Source of the DNA: an uncultured Clostridia bacterium
GTDB lineage: Bacteria; Bacillota; Clostridia; TANB77; CAG-508
NCBI GenBank assembly: GCA_948946035.1
Contig: CARBKU010000014.1
Span: forward strand, 3,119-12,182
DNA: 9,064 bases
Reading direction: 5' to 3'
Shown one piece after another: positions 1 to 5,990 of this stretch (positions within the stretch are counted from its first letter, which is position 1; each line of letters starts with the position of its first letter). Made by a program: the position numbers and the translations under genes. Under the pieces are notes generated by a model, which was given only the letters and a program-made list of their open reading frames with translations, ran no database searches and was not told the origin of the DNA.

Positions 1-36
1 GCTGCTGTTGGTGCTGCTGTTGGTGCTGCTGTTGGT
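1..36. repeat. 12-bp tandem repeat, three copies, encoding PTAA units
   Basis: The unit gctgctgttggt occurs three times exactly from base 1 to 36 on the plus strand. On the coding (minus) strand each unit reads Pro-Thr-Ala-Ala. The array may continue beyond the left edge, so the true copy number is unknown. Perfect nucleotide repeats in a linker are prone to change in copy number by slippage. Confidence 0.9.
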
Positions 37-542
37 TTTGTTGTTATTGCTGGTGTTGGTGATGGTGATGCTAACACTGATGTTGCTCCTATAACTATCC
101 TACTTGTTGACAACATTACTTCACCTTTATACTTGTATTCGTATACAAGTATAATTTTATCTTTTTCAATTTGCACCTTTGTAGTAATTCTTTCTGTCAT
201 CCCTTTAATCTCTTTACCATTATTTTTAACAATTACCCGTGCGCCTTGATCATAGTATTGCTCTTCATAAATTATCTTATCGCCATTCAATACTATTTCA
301 AAAAAACCATTTTTTAATAATGTCTCAAGCCTTCTTTCCGCATATTCTTTTGCCTCTTCAGGCGTAAGAAAGATTATCTGGATTTTTGGCATATCTGATA
401 ACTTTTCTTCAAAATCCAGATATACCATTGTTATTTTTCCAGTTACTTTCTTTGCTGTTACATTATTAATGCTTAAATTACTTAATATAATTGCAATTGT
501 AAGCACTAATGTTAGCCGCCGTATCATCTTCCTTTTTTCCAT
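1..542 (-). CDS. Secreted protein of unknown function with Pro/Thr/Ala linker (3' end cut by window edge)
   Basis: An open frame of 180 codons runs from ATG at 542 to the left edge with no stop, so the C-terminal part is missing. The start is well supported: GGAGGG lies 6 bases upstream. Residues 1-9 are basic (MEKRKMIRR), about 10-25 are hydrophobic, and VTA at 28-30 suits signal peptidase cleavage before KK, so the product is probably exported. Residues 31 to about 155 form a mixed, charged domain without cysteines that I do not recognise. After about residue 158 comes a linker (SPSPTP, then PTAA repeats) of the kind that joins extracellular domains. Codon use differs from the fab operon: CGG, GGC, GCG and CTG occur here, and the stretch looks richer in G+C. 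It has its own promoter and leader. The function is unknown; the missing part may hold the informative domain. Confidence 0.8.
   Translation of the reverse strand, partial: MEKRKMIRRLTLVLTIAIILSNLSINNVTAKKVTGKITMVYLDFEEKLSDMPKIQIIFLTPEEAKEYAERRLETLLKNGFFEIVLNGDKIIYEEQYYDQGARVIVKNNGKEIKGMTERITTKVQIEKDKIILVYEYKYKGEVMLSTSRIVIGATSVLASPSPTPAITTKPTAAPTAAPTA
128..153. repeat. 11-bp perfect inverted repeat inside the secreted-protein gene
   Basis: The arms 128-138 (tatacttgtat) and 143-153 (atacaagtata) are exact reverse complements separated by TCGT. The repeat is in coding sequence, where it encodes part of ILVYEYKYK. Each arm contains the 10-mer ATACTTGTAT (or its complement), which is also the core of the palindrome at 617-632. 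It could be an RNA hairpin, a pair of auxiliary operator half-sites, or chance in AT-rich DNA. Confidence 0.7.
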
Positions 543-572
543 AAAAATCCCTCCATTTTGTTTTTATTTTTT

Positions 573-599
573 GTTGCAATTTCATATAAAAATTGCAAC
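573..599 (-). promoter_or_regulatory. 10-bp inverted repeat in the leader of the secreted-protein gene
   Basis: On the minus strand GTTGCAATTT is followed by 7 bases and then the exact complement AAATTGCAAC. It lies inside the predicted leader, ending 30 bases before the start codon. An A-rich stretch, not a run of T, follows it in the direction of transcription, so it is not a terminator for this gene. It could be a 5' stabilising hairpin or a second protein-binding site. Confidence 0.55.
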
Positions 600-616
600 T
601 ATCTATATAAATTTAA

Positions 617-632
617 GTGATACTTGTATCAC
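617..632. promoter_or_regulatory. Palindromic operator candidate downstream of a consensus promoter
   Basis: GTGATAC and GTATCAC form perfect 7-bp half-sites around a 2-base centre. With transcription expected to start near 639, the palindrome covers about +8 to +23, where a bound dimeric repressor would block the start or escape of RNA polymerase. The shape suits a GntR, TetR or MarR type dimer, but I cannot assign a family from the site alone, and no regulator gene is in the window. Confidence 0.55.
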
Positions 633-645
633 CTAACCTATCATT

Positions 646-674
646 ATTATAGAACATTTTACATAAAATGTCAA
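646..674 (-). promoter_or_regulatory. Perfect sigma-A consensus promoter
   Basis: The -35 TTGACA is at 674-669 and the -10 TATAAT at 651-646 on the minus strand, with a 17-base spacer. Both hexamers match the vegetative sigma factor consensus exactly and the spacing is optimal. Transcription should start near 639 and give a leader of about 97 bases before the ATG at 542. A promoter this strong next to a palindrome suggests a gene that is held off and then strongly expressed. Confidence 0.85.
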
Positions 675-920
675 CTTTAACTTTATCTTAAGGTAAACAT
701 TTATAAAATATTACAAAGTCATAAAATTAGTTACATTATGTAAAATTAGTTAGTAATAAAAATACTAATATCAAAAATAATTGAAGATAAAATAAATCTG
801 TATATAACAAATAATAATTAATAAACATATAAGACTAATTATAATATCAGCATTATTTTTATACATTTTCAAAAGAAACATCGTAGCCATAGAACAAGTC
901 ATAGCACCAGTAAGATGCAA
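675..920. other. AT-rich spacer without a convincing gene
   Basis: This stretch separates the fabI terminator from the promoter of the secreted-protein gene. The only frame of note is a minus-strand 43-codon one at 771-902, beginning MTCSMATMF and ending in a hydrophobic run. It has no ribosome binding site, and its composition is what AT-rich DNA yields by chance. A short imperfect palindrome, ttaccttaagataa on the minus strand, lies just upstream of the -35 box. I see no RNA gene or attachment site. Confidence 0.6.
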
Positions 921-960
921 TAAAAACAAACAGCCAAATCCAATAATTCAACTGTTTGCT
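921..960 (-). terminator. Rho-independent terminator of the fatty acid operon
   Basis: On the minus strand CAAACAG (958-952) pairs with CTGTTTG (933-927), and G-U and A-U pairs can extend the stem inward by about five pairs. The stem is followed directly by TTTTTATT. It begins 22 bases after the fabI stop codon, as expected for the end of the operon. There is no T-run on the plus strand, so it works in one direction only. The stem is AT-rich and of moderate strength. Confidence 0.7.
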
Positions 961-980
961 AAAAAAATAAATAAAATCAA

Positions 981-1754
981 CTAAACTCCCATTATATTAT
1001 ATCCATTATCTGCATATATAATTTGACCTGTTATACAATCAGAAATTGGGCTAAGTAAAAATGATGCAACATTACCAATTTGTACAGTAGTAACATTTTT
1101 ATGCAAAGGAGCCTTTTCCTCAATAACATCCAAAATAGAATTAAAATCCTTAATACCTTTTGCAGAAAGAGTTTTAATAGGTCCAGCAGAAATACTATTA
1201 ACACGAATACCATCTCTTCCAAAATTCTCTGCTAAATATCTAACACTAGCCTCCAAAGCAGCCTTTGCCACACCCATAACATTATAACCTTCTATTACTT
1301 TTGTTGAACCATGATAGGTTAATGTAAGTAAACTTGCGTTTTCGTTTAGCATATCAAGTTCTTTTGCCATTCTTGATACAAGAACAAATGAATAGCAACT
1401 AACATCACATGCATGTGATAATCCTTCTTTACTTGTAAATACAAAATCATTATGCAAATCTTCTGTATTAGCATGTGCAACAGCATGAACTATTCCATCT
1501 ATTTTTCCATTTTCTTCTTTAATTTTAGAGAATACTTCTCTTACTGTTTCATCTTCTGACGCCCCATCTAACACATATGCTTTGCTACCTTCGAATTTAG
1601 AAATTAATTCTTCTATTTTTTCTTTATTTTCTTCTCCCATATATGTAAAAATTAGTTTAGCACCATTTTCATATGCTGATTGTGCTATTCCATATGCTAT
1701 ACTCCACTTATTTCTAATACCTACAATTAATATTTTTTTACCTTCTAATAACAT
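981..1754 (-). CDS. fabI: Enoyl-[acyl-carrier-protein] reductase (NADH), FabI
   Basis: FabI reduces trans-2-enoyl-ACP to acyl-ACP, the last step of each elongation round, in the cytosol. The 257-residue length is normal. The N-terminal nucleotide site has the divergent FabI form GIRNKWSIAYGIA (12-24). The catalytic residues are Tyr147, Tyr157 and Lys164, in LTYHG and YNVMGVAK, with the Y-x6-K spacing that marks FabI rather than FabG. The substrate loop AGPIKTLSAKGI (190-201) is also typical. Residue 93 is Ala, as I recall for Bacillus and Staphylococcus FabI, so this alone does not predict triclosan resistance. GGAGG lies 9 bases before the ATG. The gene follows accA by 33 bases and is last in the operon. 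Many clostridia use the unrelated flavoprotein FabK for this step; whether a fabK also exists outside the window is not visible. Confidence 0.95.
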   Translation of the reverse strand: MLLEGKKILIVGIRNKWSIAYGIAQSAYENGAKLIFTYMGEENKEKIEELISKFEGSKAYVLDGASEDETVREVFSKIKEENGKIDGIVHAVAHANTEDLHNDFVFTSKEGLSHACDVSCYSFVLVSRMAKELDMLNENASLLTLTYHGSTKVIEGYNVMGVAKAALEASVRYLAENFGRDGIRVNSISAGPIKTLSAKGIKDFNSILDVIEEKAPLHKNVTTVQIGNVASFLLSPISDCITGQIIYADNGYNIMGV

Positions 1755-1787
1755 TTTATCTTTCCTCCTATTTTATATTTAAGTATT

Positions 1788-2644
1788 TTATTTACTTATT
1801 GTTTGATATTCTCCCATATTTCTAAACTTTTGATATCTTTGTTCAATTATTTCATCTTGTGTCATTAATTTCATTTCTTTAATTGATTTTTCTATTTCAC
1901 TTTTTAAACTTTTTGATGTTTTTAAAAATGATTCTTCTATTTCTCCAGATGGTTCTTTTATTATTTTATCAATTACTTTTAGTTCATATAAATCTTTTGC
2001 TGTTAACTTCATTTTTTCTGCTGCTTCTTTAGCTCTTGTAGAATCTTTCCACAATATACTTGCATACCCTTCTGGTGACAAAATTGAATATATAGCATTT
2101 TCTAACATAAAGACTTTATTTCCTACACCTAAAGCCAATGCTCCACCACTTGAACCTTCTCCAATTACAATTGATATTATTGGTACTTTTAAATTTGCCA
2201 TTTCAAGCATAGATTTTGCAATTGCCTCTCCGTTGTCCTCTTTCTTCTGCTTCTATTCCTGGATATGCCCCCTTTGTATCAATAAATGTTATTACTGGTC
2301 TATTAAATTTTTCTGCTTGACCGCATAAATCTTATTGCTTTTCTATAACTTTCTGGGTTAGGCATTCCAAAATTTCTTTCTATATTTTCTTTTGTTGTTC
2401 TTCCTTTTTGTTCTGCAATAAGTGTATAATTTTGTTTTCCTATTTTTGCTAATCCACATACAATTGCTTTATCATCTTTAAAACTTCTATCTCCATGTAA
2501 TTCGATAAAATCATCAAAAATATTTTCTATATAATCTAATGAAGTTTTTCTTTTAGGATTTCTTGCAATTTCAACTTTCTTCCAAGCTATATTATCCTTC
2601 ATTCTAATTCTCATCCCTTTCTTACTAAATAAGTCTAGTACCAT
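1788..2644 (-). pseudogene. accA: accA, acetyl-CoA carboxylase carboxyltransferase alpha subunit, interrupted by two +1 frameshifts
   Basis: AccA pairs with AccD to move the carboxyl group from biotin to acetyl-CoA. The reading frame runs from 2644 to about 2324 (107 codons, through FGMPNPESYRKAIRFM). It then needs one base removed in cgg at 2323-2321 to continue with QAEKFNRPVITF, IDTKGAYPG and EERGQ. A second base must be removed in cgg at 2232-2230 to continue through GEGSSGGALALG and SPEGYASILWKD to the stop at 1788. With both removed the protein is 284 residues, a normal length with no missing motif. As written, translation stops after 113 residues; a start at 2210 would give only the last 140. 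The ATG at 2644 shares a base with the accD stop. A later start at 2602 (MKDNIAWKK) has AAGGG upstream and fits the family's usual N-terminus better. Sequencing error, true loss and recoding cannot be told apart here. Confidence 0.9.
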
Positions 2645-3480
2645 TATTTATGAAATAAAATCAATTTATGAATTGTATCTTTTAATTCTTTTCGTTCCAC
2701 AATTTTATCTATAAATCCATGTTCCATCAAAAATTCTGCTGTCTGAAATCCTTCTGGTAGTGATTCTCCAATTGTTTGTTCTATTACTCTTTTACCTGCA
2801 AATCCTATCATTGCTCCAGGCTCGGCAAGAATAATATCTGCAATACTTGCAAATGAGGCAGTAACTCCTCCATATGTTGGATCTGTTAAAACAGATATGT
2901 ATAATAATCCTGCCTTGTTTAATTTAGAAATAGCAGATGTTGTTTTTGCCATTTGCATTAAAGAAATTATTCCTTCTTGCATTCTGGCTCCACCAGATAC
3001 ACAAAATATTACTAATGGTAATTTCAATTCAATTGCTTTTTCGATTGAATATGTTATTTTCTCTCCAACAACAATTCCCATACTTCCCATTAAAAATCCA
3101 CTATCCATTACACATATTACAACATCTTCACCATTTATTTTTCCTGTGCCACATCCTACAGCTTCTTGTATTCCTGTCTTTTTTCTTAAATTTTTTATTT
3201 TTTCAGGATAATCTTCTAAATTTAAAGGGTTTGTTGTATCTATATCTAAATCAAATCTTTTATATGTACCTTTATCTATAATTGAGTCTATTCTTTTGTT
3301 AATATGCATTCTAAAATAAGAACCACAATTAGGACAAATACTGTAATTTTCTCTTACAGTTTCTTTATATAATATTTCTTTGCATTTATCACATTTGACC
3401 CATTTTCCTATTTGAATATCAACTTTATTCTCTATCTTTTTTGCAGTAGCCTCTCTTTTTTTGATTTTATCTACAATCAT
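2644..3480 (-). CDS. accD: Acetyl-CoA carboxylase carboxyltransferase beta subunit, AccD
   Basis: AccD forms the carboxyltransferase with AccA and produces malonyl-CoA from carboxybiotin and acetyl-CoA. The 278-residue protein begins with the zinc ribbon typical of bacterial AccD: Cys30, Cys33, Cys49 and Cys52. The crotonase-fold core follows, with SGGARMQEG (162-170), TDPTYGGVTASFA (199-211) and GFAGKRVIEQT (226-236), which line the acetyl-CoA and biotin site. GGAAGG lies 10 bases before the ATG. accC ends 29 bases upstream, and the stop overlaps the accA start by one base (TAATG), which suggests translational coupling to keep the two subunits in balance. The gene is intact although its partner accA is frameshifted. 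Confidence 0.95.
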   Translation of the reverse strand: MIVDKIKKREATAKKIENKVDIQIGKWVKCDKCKEILYKETVRENYSICPNCGSYFRMHINKRIDSIIDKGTYKRFDLDIDTTNPLNLEDYPEKIKNLRKKTGIQEAVGCGTGKINGEDVVICVMDSGFLMGSMGIVVGEKITYSIEKAIELKLPLVIFCVSGGARMQEGIISLMQMAKTTSAISKLNKAGLLYISVLTDPTYGGVTASFASIADIILAEPGAMIGFAGKRVIEQTIGESLPEGFQTAEFLMEHGFIDKIVERKELKDTIHKLILFHK

Positions 3481-3509
3481 CTCGAATTTTCCTTCCTTTT
3501 AAAATATTG

Positions 3510-4865
3510 TCAAAATTCTCCGTCCCCAATGGCAATTTCTTTTTCAATAAAAGATGTGTCAAAATTTCCTCTTAAAAAATTAGGATTTTTAATAATTTTA
3601 AATAGAAAATCTATATTTGTGTCAACACCTTCAATAACTGTTTCTTCTAATGCACGTTTCATTTTACTTATTGCCTCATTTCTTGACTCTCCATAAGTAA
3701 TTATTTTCATTATCATAGAATCATAAGTTGGAGGTATAGTGCACCCCTCATATATAGCTGTATCAATTCTTATACCATTTCCTCCTGGCAAGTTAATACC
3801 TGTAATAGTGCCTGGGCAAGGCATAAATTTTTTATTAGGGTTTTCTGCATTAATTCTACATTCTATGCTATGTCCTCTAAATTCAATATCCTTCTGTTCA
3901 AGTTTTAATTCTTCTCCTGCTGCAATTTTTATTTGAGCTTTTACAATATCAATACCTGTCCTCATTTCTGTTATTGGATGTTCAACTTGAATTCTAGTGT
4001 TCATTTCCATAAAATAAAAATTTTTATCACTATCAACTAAAAATTCAATTGTACCACAACTAGTGTAACCAGATGCTTTTGCTGCCCTAATTGCTGCTTC
4101 TCCCATTTTGTTTCTTAATTCTTCATCTATAGCTGTTGAAGGAGTCTCCTCTATTATTTTTTGATTTCTTCTTTGTATAGAGCAATCTCTTTCTCCTAAA
4201 TGAACTACATTTCCATGCTCATCTGCTAATATTTGAATTTCTACATGTCTTGGATTTTTAATGTATTTTTCTATATATATTTCATCATCGTTAAAAGAGA
4301 CTTTTGCCTCTTGTTTTACTATATTATAATTTTTTTCTAACTCTTCTTCACTATTAACAATTCTAATTCCTTTGCCACCACCACCAGCAGCAGCTTTTAT
4401 CATTACTGGATATCCTATCTCTTTGCATATTTTTGTTGCATCTTCAATTCCTTTTATACTTCCTTCTGAACCTTGTATTACAGGAACCCCTGCCTTTTTC
4501 ATTAGTTCTTTGGCATTTGATTTATTTCCCATAAGTTCAATTACTTTGTATGATGGACCTATAAATTTGATATTTGATTCTTCACATATTTTAGCAAATT
4601 TGCTGTTTTCTGATAAAAAACCAAAACCTGGATGTATACTGTCAGCACCAGTTATATTTGCAGCCTCTATTATATTTTTAAAATTCAAGTAACTTTTACT
4701 AGAATTAGCTGGACCAACACAAATTGATTCATCTGCTAATCTTGTATGCATAGCATCTTTATCTATTTCTGAATATATTGCTACTGTTTTAATATTCATT
4801 TCTTTACAAGCTCTAATAATTCTTACAGCTATTTCTCCTCTATTTGCAATTAATATTTTATTCAT
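3510..4865 (-). CDS. accC: Biotin carboxylase subunit of acetyl-CoA carboxylase, AccC
   Basis: AccC uses ATP and bicarbonate to carboxylate the biotin on AccB. The 451 residues match the usual length of about 450. Seen in order are the N-terminal ILIANRGEIAVRI (4-16), the HPGFGFLSEN segment (78-87), the ATP-grasp glycine-rich loop GGGGKGIR (161-168), HLGERDCSIQRRNQK (222-236), the metal and bicarbonate site EMNTRIQVEH (287-296, with Glu287, Asn289 and Arg291) and CRINAE with the catalytic Arg337. There is no C-terminal biotin domain, so this is the stand-alone acetyl-CoA carboxylase form rather than pyruvate carboxylase. GGAAGG (4878-4873) lies 7 bases before the ATG. The upstream gap of 141 bases is the largest in the operon and is filled by an inverted-repeat element. 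Confidence 0.95.
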   Translation of the reverse strand: MNKILIANRGEIAVRIIRACKEMNIKTVAIYSEIDKDAMHTRLADESICVGPANSSKSYLNFKNIIEAANITGADSIHPGFGFLSENSKFAKICEESNIKFIGPSYKVIELMGNKSNAKELMKKAGVPVIQGSEGSIKGIEDATKICKEIGYPVMIKAAAGGGGKGIRIVNSEEELEKNYNIVKQEAKVSFNDDEIYIEKYIKNPRHVEIQILADEHGNVVHLGERDCSIQRRNQKIIEETPSTAIDEELRNKMGEAAIRAAKASGYTSCGTIEFLVDSDKNFYFMEMNTRIQVEHPITEMRTGIDIVKAQIKIAAGEELKLEQKDIEFRGHSIECRINAENPNKKFMPCPGTITGINLPGGNGIRIDTAIYEGCTIPPTYDSMIMKIITYGESRNEAISKMKRALEETVIEGVDTNIDFLFKIIKNPNFLRGNFDTSFIEKEIAIGDGEF

Positions 4866-4883
4866 AATACTGCCTTCCTTTCT

Positions 4884-4915
4884 TGAGACACTAGGGACAG
4901 GTTAAAAATGTCTCA
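4884..4915 (-). promoter_or_regulatory. Alternative hairpin just before the accC ribosome binding site
   Basis: In the transcript TGAGACA (4915-4909) can pair exactly with TGTCTCA (4890-4884) around an 18-base loop. It uses bases of one arm of the larger inverted repeat (4892-5009), so the two stems exclude each other. The stem ends a few bases before the accC Shine-Dalgarno sequence at 4878-4873 and does not cover it. A regulatory role is inference only. Confidence 0.4.
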
Positions 4916-5009
4916 CATTTTTGTCGCTTTTTGTCATCTTATATTTATTTCATACTCAATTTTTCGACATTTTTCGAGTTAATTATAAGACATTTTTATC
5001 CTGTCCCTA
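4892..5009. repeat. 118-bp palindromic element with 22-bp terminal inverted repeats (MITE- or REPIN-like)
   Basis: The left arm 4892-4913 begins TAGGGACAGG and the right arm 4988-5009 ends CCTGTCCCTA. The arms pair over 22 positions with one mismatch (4902 against 4999). The 74-base interior is AT-rich and holds short internal repeats, for example ATTTTTCGA at 4959 and 4969 and TTTTTGTC twice near 4918-4934. It encodes no protein. The outer end of the right arm supplies the TAG stop of fabZ. I see no clear target duplication. Size, structure and position suggest a non-autonomous mobile element moved by a transposase elsewhere, possibly of the IS200/REP-associated tyrosine (Y1) type. The alternative is an operon-internal RNA processing or attenuation hairpin. 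Confidence 0.75.
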
Positions 5010-5432
5010 AACTAAAGCAAATGTCAATTCTCCTTTTGCTGCTATTTTTCCATCTACTGTTGCTATTGCTTCTCCAATACCTATTGGTCCTTTTTTCTTA
5101 ATTATCTTAACTTCCAATTTTAATCTATCTCCTGGTACTACAACTTTTTTAAACTTCATTTTATCTATGCCACCAAACAAAGCATTTTTTCCTTTATTTT
5201 CTTCCATACTTAGTATTGCTACAGCTCCTGTTTGTGCTAAGCTTTCGGTTATAAGTACTCCTGGCATTATTGGGTTTCCTGGAAAATGTCCTTTAAAATA
5301 CCATTCATCTTCTTTAACATTTTTGTATGCAATTGCACTTTCTCCTGGTACATATTCTTCAACTTCATCAATCATTAAAAATGGATCTCCTTGTGGAATA
5401 ATATCTTCAATTTCTTTTTTATTTAACATCAT
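5007..5432 (-). CDS. fabZ: 3-hydroxyacyl-[acyl-carrier-protein] dehydratase, FabZ
   Basis: FabZ removes water from 3-hydroxyacyl-ACP to give trans-2-enoyl-ACP. The 141 residues have the hot-dog fold signature HFPGNPIMPGVLITESLAQ (49-67), with catalytic His49 and Glu63. The upstream loop reads PQGDPFLMID (13-22), where many FabZ proteins have PHRYPFL. There is no sign of the isomerising FabA type beyond that, but FabZ-like isomerases cannot be excluded by sight. The second ATG, at 5429, is the better start: AAGGAG is 6 bases before it but only 3 before the first ATG. The gene begins 36 bases after accB. Its stop TAG (5009-5007) lies inside the terminal repeat of the 118-bp element, so insertion of that element may have set the present C-terminus, which still has normal length. 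Confidence 0.94.
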   Translation of the reverse strand: MMLNKKEIEDIIPQGDPFLMIDEVEEYVPGESAIAYKNVKEDEWYFKGHFPGNPIMPGVLITESLAQTGAVAILSMEENKGKNALFGGIDKMKFKKVVVPGDRLKLEVKIIKKKGPIGIGEAIATVDGKIAAKGELTFALV

Positions 5433-5468
5433 AATCTCCTTATAATCTCATTTTTTATTAAGTTCTAG

Positions 5469-5939
5469 TTATTTTATTTTAAATAATGGTTTGCCATATT
5501 CTACTACTTCGCCATCTTCAACTAGAATTTCTGCTATTTCTCCATCAAATTCTGACTCTATTTCATTCATTAATTTCATTGCTTCAACTATACATAGTAC
5601 ATCACCTTTAGAAACTTTTTGCCCTACACATACATATGGCTCAGAAGTTGGAGATGGTTTTAAATAAAAAGTACCAACCATAGGAGATTTTACTATTTTG
5701 CCTTCAAAATCAGAATCTTTATTACCTAAAGTAGTAATTGTATGTATATCATCATTTACATTTTCTACCTCTGGTAGATTTTCTTCTACTGTTTCTACTA
5801 CTTTTATAACTTCTTTATTTTCCTTTTTCATACTAATTTTGGTTCCGTCTGGAAAATCTATGTCAATTGAAGATAATTTTGAATTTCCCATATCTTCCAT
5901 TAGTTGTTTTATTTTTTCATATTCCATATACTTATTCAT
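5469..5939 (-). CDS. accB: Biotin carboxyl carrier protein of acetyl-CoA carboxylase, AccB
   Basis: AccB carries the biotin that swings between AccC and the AccD/AccA carboxyltransferase. The 156-residue protein has a short N-terminal helix region, an acidic flexible linker (about 40-78, rich in Glu, Val and Asn) and a C-terminal biotinyl domain. The domain has the bacterial thumb SPMVGTFYLKPSPTSEP (85-101) and the biotin site EAMKLMNEI (119-127), with Lys122 as the attachment residue. The thumb separates AccB from carriers of decarboxylases. The start is uncertain: AGAAGGG ends one base before the first ATG and 13 bases before Met5, and neither spacing is ideal. fabF ends 51 bases upstream, and that gap holds no acyl carrier protein gene or clear promoter. 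Confidence 0.95.
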   Translation of the reverse strand: MNKYMEYEKIKQLMEDMGNSKLSSIDIDFPDGTKISMKKENKEVIKVVETVEENLPEVENVNDDIHTITTLGNKDSDFEGKIVKSPMVGTFYLKPSPTSEPYVCVGQKVSKGDVLCIVEAMKLMNEIESEFDGEIAEILVEDGEVVEYGKPLFKIK

Positions 5940-5990
5940 TCCCTTCTTATATTTTCGAACTTATAAATTATATTTTTTAACTCTATTTAT

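Noticed and set aside
1..36. The short tandem array as a CRISPR or intergenic satellite.
   Set aside because: The units are 12 bp with no spacers and stay in frame within an open reading frame, so it is a coding linker repeat.
573..599. Terminator on the plus strand formed by the GTTGCAATTT repeat.
   Set aside because: The T-rich run lies before the hairpin on the plus strand, not after it, and no plus-strand gene precedes it.
771..902. A 43-codon minus-strand frame (MTCSMATMF...) with a hydrophobic C-terminal half, possibly a small membrane protein.
   Set aside because: It has no ribosome binding site and lies between a terminator and another promoter. A second frame over the same DNA is equally hydrophobic and aromatic, so this is what T-rich sequence gives by chance.
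2210..2231. Internal start at 2210 giving a separate 140-residue C-terminal AccA protein.
   Set aside because: The nearest GGAGAGG is about 14 bases from the ATG, too far. It is also the coding sequence for GEA in the corrected frame, and the resulting piece lacks the middle of the domain.
2897..3281. Plus-strand open frames opposite accD, and similar ones opposite accC, fabZ, accB, fabF and fabD.
   Set aside because: They lie wholly inside well-identified genes on the other strand, have no ribosome binding sites and no recognisable protein character.
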